A stretch of 64,000 bases of DNA. Source: Sphingomonas sp. R-74633 (lineage in GTDB: Bacteria; Pseudomonadota; Alphaproteobacteria; Sphingomonadales; Sphingomonadaceae). Below, in pieces: positions 62,629-64,000 of this stretch (within the stretch, counting starts at the first letter, position 1; the number at the start of each line of letters is the position of its first letter). The notes under the pieces are model-generated. The model had not been told where the DNA came from and made no database searches. It saw nothing but the letters and a program-made list of their open reading frames with translations. Location of the stretch: the NCBI RefSeq assembly GCF_013416555.1, contig NZ_JACCFG010000005.1, positions 1 through 64,000 on the forward strand. Reading direction: 5' to 3'. The position numbers and the translations under genes were made by a program.

Positions 62629-62720
62629 AGAAGCTTAAGCACGGCTCGTCGCAACCGCTGCATATCTCTCAACCATCTGTGCTATAAGGCTTTCCGGAAT
62701 TGCCGACTCCGGAGTCTGCC

Positions 62721-63143
62721 ATGCGTCTGATCCTCACCGCCGCCCTGCTCTGTGCCGCCGCCACGCCGGCGCTCGCCCAGTCGGAACCCCAGCGCCAGCC
62801 GGACAAGGCCGAGGCGGTCGTTCAGGCGCTGCAGAACCCATTGGTTCAGGCAGGTGCCGCGGCCATGCTCGACAATCTCGCCGGCGCGCTGCTCGATACC
62901 CGCGTCGGCCCGGCGGCACAGTATCTCGATCCGACGATCGGCGCGCAGGATACGCTGGGCGACATCCAGCGCCGCCGCGATCCGAACTTCGACAGGAATC
63001 TTCAGCGCGATACCCGCACCGCAGTCGCCGCCGCCGCGGTACTGGGCAAGAACGCGCTCGAGATGCGCGCCTCGCTCGACGATACCGCCGCGCGTCTTCG
63101 CGCCGCGCTTCAGCCGCTGCGCGCGGCCTTGGCGACCAAATAG
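62721..63143 (+). CDS. small exported hypothetical protein
   Basis: 140 aa from the ATG at 62721. Signal peptide MRLILTAALLCAAATPALAQ. The mature part is helical (KAEAVVQALQNPLVQAGAAA, then RRRDPNFDRNLQRDTRTAVA). Probably periplasmic. No family recognised. The gene stands alone after the inverted repeat. Confidence 0.75.
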   Translation: MRLILTAALLCAAATPALAQSEPQRQPDKAEAVVQALQNPLVQAGAAAMLDNLAGALLDTRVGPAAQYLDPTIGAQDTLGDIQRRRDPNFDRNLQRDTRTAVAAAAVLGKNALEMRASLDDTAARLRAALQPLRAALATK

Positions 63144-63211
63144 TCGCCTTTTATCCGCTGCCCGTCGGCAAGCGCTTTACGTGGGCGCTGGGCGAGTCCT
63201 AAAGCGGCCCC

Positions 63212-63883
63212 ATGTGGCAGCTCTATCAATTCCCCCTATGTCCCTTCTCGCGCAAGGTCCGGCTGCTGCTGGGCGAGAAAGGCGTGGGCTATGAGCCGGT
63301 GCGCGAATCCCCCTGGCTGCGGCGCGACGAGTTCCTCGATCTGAACCCTACCGGCCAAGTGCCGGTGATGGCCGATACCGAGCGCGGGGTTACGCTGATC
63401 GATTCGCAGGTGATCTGCGAGTTCTTCGAGGAGACGGTGAACAAGGCGCCGATGCTCAACGGCACCGCCACCGATCGCGCCGAGATCCGCCGGCTGGCGA
63501 TCTGGTTCGACACCAATTTCTATGCCGAGATCACTGCGCCCTTGCTCCATGAGCGGATGCTCAAGCGCATCGTCTACAAGCAGTCGCCCGATGGCCAGGC
63601 GCTTCGCACGGCGATGAAGGCCGCGGTCAACCATCTCGATTATATCGATTATCTGCTCGATCACCGCACCTGGCTCGCCGGCCCGACGATGAGCCTGGCC
63701 GATCTCGCCGCCGCGGCGCAGATCTCGATCGCCGACTATCTGGGCGGCATCGACTGGAAGAGCCATGAGCAGGCCAAAGGCTGGTATATCCGCATGAAGA
63801 GCCGCCCGAGCTTCCGCCCGCTGCTCAGCGAGCGGATGGAAGGCATCCCGCCGCCCGCCGATTACGAGAAGCTCGACCTGTAG
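63212..63883 (+). CDS. glutathione S-transferase family protein
   Basis: 223 aa. The thioredoxin-like N-terminal domain starts WQLYQFPLCPFSRKVRLLL with Cys10-Pro-Phe-Ser as the glutathione-site motif, and NPTGQVPVM with the cis-Pro. DSQVICEFFEE follows. The C-terminal domain is all helical, with TWLAGPTMSLADLAAAAQIS. A cytosolic GST of beta/omega-like type; substrate unknown. Confidence 0.92.
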   Translation: MWQLYQFPLCPFSRKVRLLLGEKGVGYEPVRESPWLRRDEFLDLNPTGQVPVMADTERGVTLIDSQVICEFFEETVNKAPMLNGTATDRAEIRRLAIWFDTNFYAEITAPLLHERMLKRIVYKQSPDGQALRTAMKAAVNHLDYIDYLLDHRTWLAGPTMSLADLAAAAQISIADYLGGIDWKSHEQAKGWYIRMKSRPSFRPLLSERMEGIPPPADYEKLDL

Positions 63884-63928
63884 GGAGCTTCGCGCGCCTT
63901 CATCGGTTCATGGGAGCAGGAGGCGCAC

Positions 63929-64000
63929 ATGCTCGAACATCTACCCCATTGGCTCGGCAAGGCGCTGAGTTCGCTGCGTGCCGGCGCGGACAAGCTGGCG
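63929..64000 (+). CDS. start of a gene cut by the window end
   Basis: ATG at 63929 after a strong AGGAGG site. Only 24 residues are visible (MLEHLPHWLGKALSSLRAGA...). The start resembles sphingomonad YbhB/YbcL (Raf kinase inhibitor-like) proteins, from memory; too short to be sure. Confidence 0.5.
   Translation, partial: MLEHLPHWLGKALSSLRAGADKLA

Overview
The window reads as an alphaproteobacterial chromosome, most likely Sphingomonas or a close relative. It is GC-rich, and the right-hand genes (TonB-dependent receptor, split glt locus with DUF2059 proteins, complex I NDUFA9-type protein) are ones I associate with sphingomonads. No rRNA or marker protein was available to fix the species.

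Bases 70-42033 are a complete-looking prophage of a podovirus-type (T7-like tail) phage integrated in an initiator tRNA(fMet) gene. A 52-bp direct repeat (70-121 and 41982-42033) marks attL and attR. The tRNA at 38-114 is intact because the phage supplies its 3' half and a new terminator; the displaced native 3' half and terminator lie at 41982-42076.

From left to right the prophage holds the following. (1) A lipoprotein esterase cargo gene beside attL. (2) A long leftward operon (8136 down to 1671) of about fifteen small overlapping genes ending in a tyrosine integrase, with a 300-bp array of exactly fifty hexamers next to a DUF4326 gene. (3) An immunity region with a leftward XRE repressor, a rightward Cro-like gene and two pairs of 17-bp operators, each pair spaced 33 bp. 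(4) A rightward early operon: small proteins, Toprim primase, C5 DNA methyltransferase, primase/helicase-type NTPase. (5) A 600-bp gene-free region with a DnaA-box-like site, GTAGC repeats and an AT-rich stretch, a candidate origin or packaging site. (6) The late operon: terminases, portal, Bbp19-like protein, scaffold, capsid, tail tubular A/B, internal virion (ejection) proteins including a lytic transglycosylase, tail fibre/spike and a lysis cassette whose only dedicated wall enzyme is an L,D-transpeptidase-fold protein.

Bases 42159-64000 are host chromosome: an MFS exporter; a DctB/DctD two-component system divergent from a coupled operon of DctA transporter, TonB-dependent receptor and secreted esterase; an NDUFA9-like SDR; UppP; a glutamate synthase locus in which gltD and gltB are separated by three secreted DUF2059-type genes; a small exported protein; a glutathione S-transferase; and the start of one more gene. 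Two points stand out. The DctD homologue lacks the GAFTGA loop needed to contact sigma-54. The dctA/TonB-receptor/esterase coupling suggests scavenging of esterified dicarboxylates.
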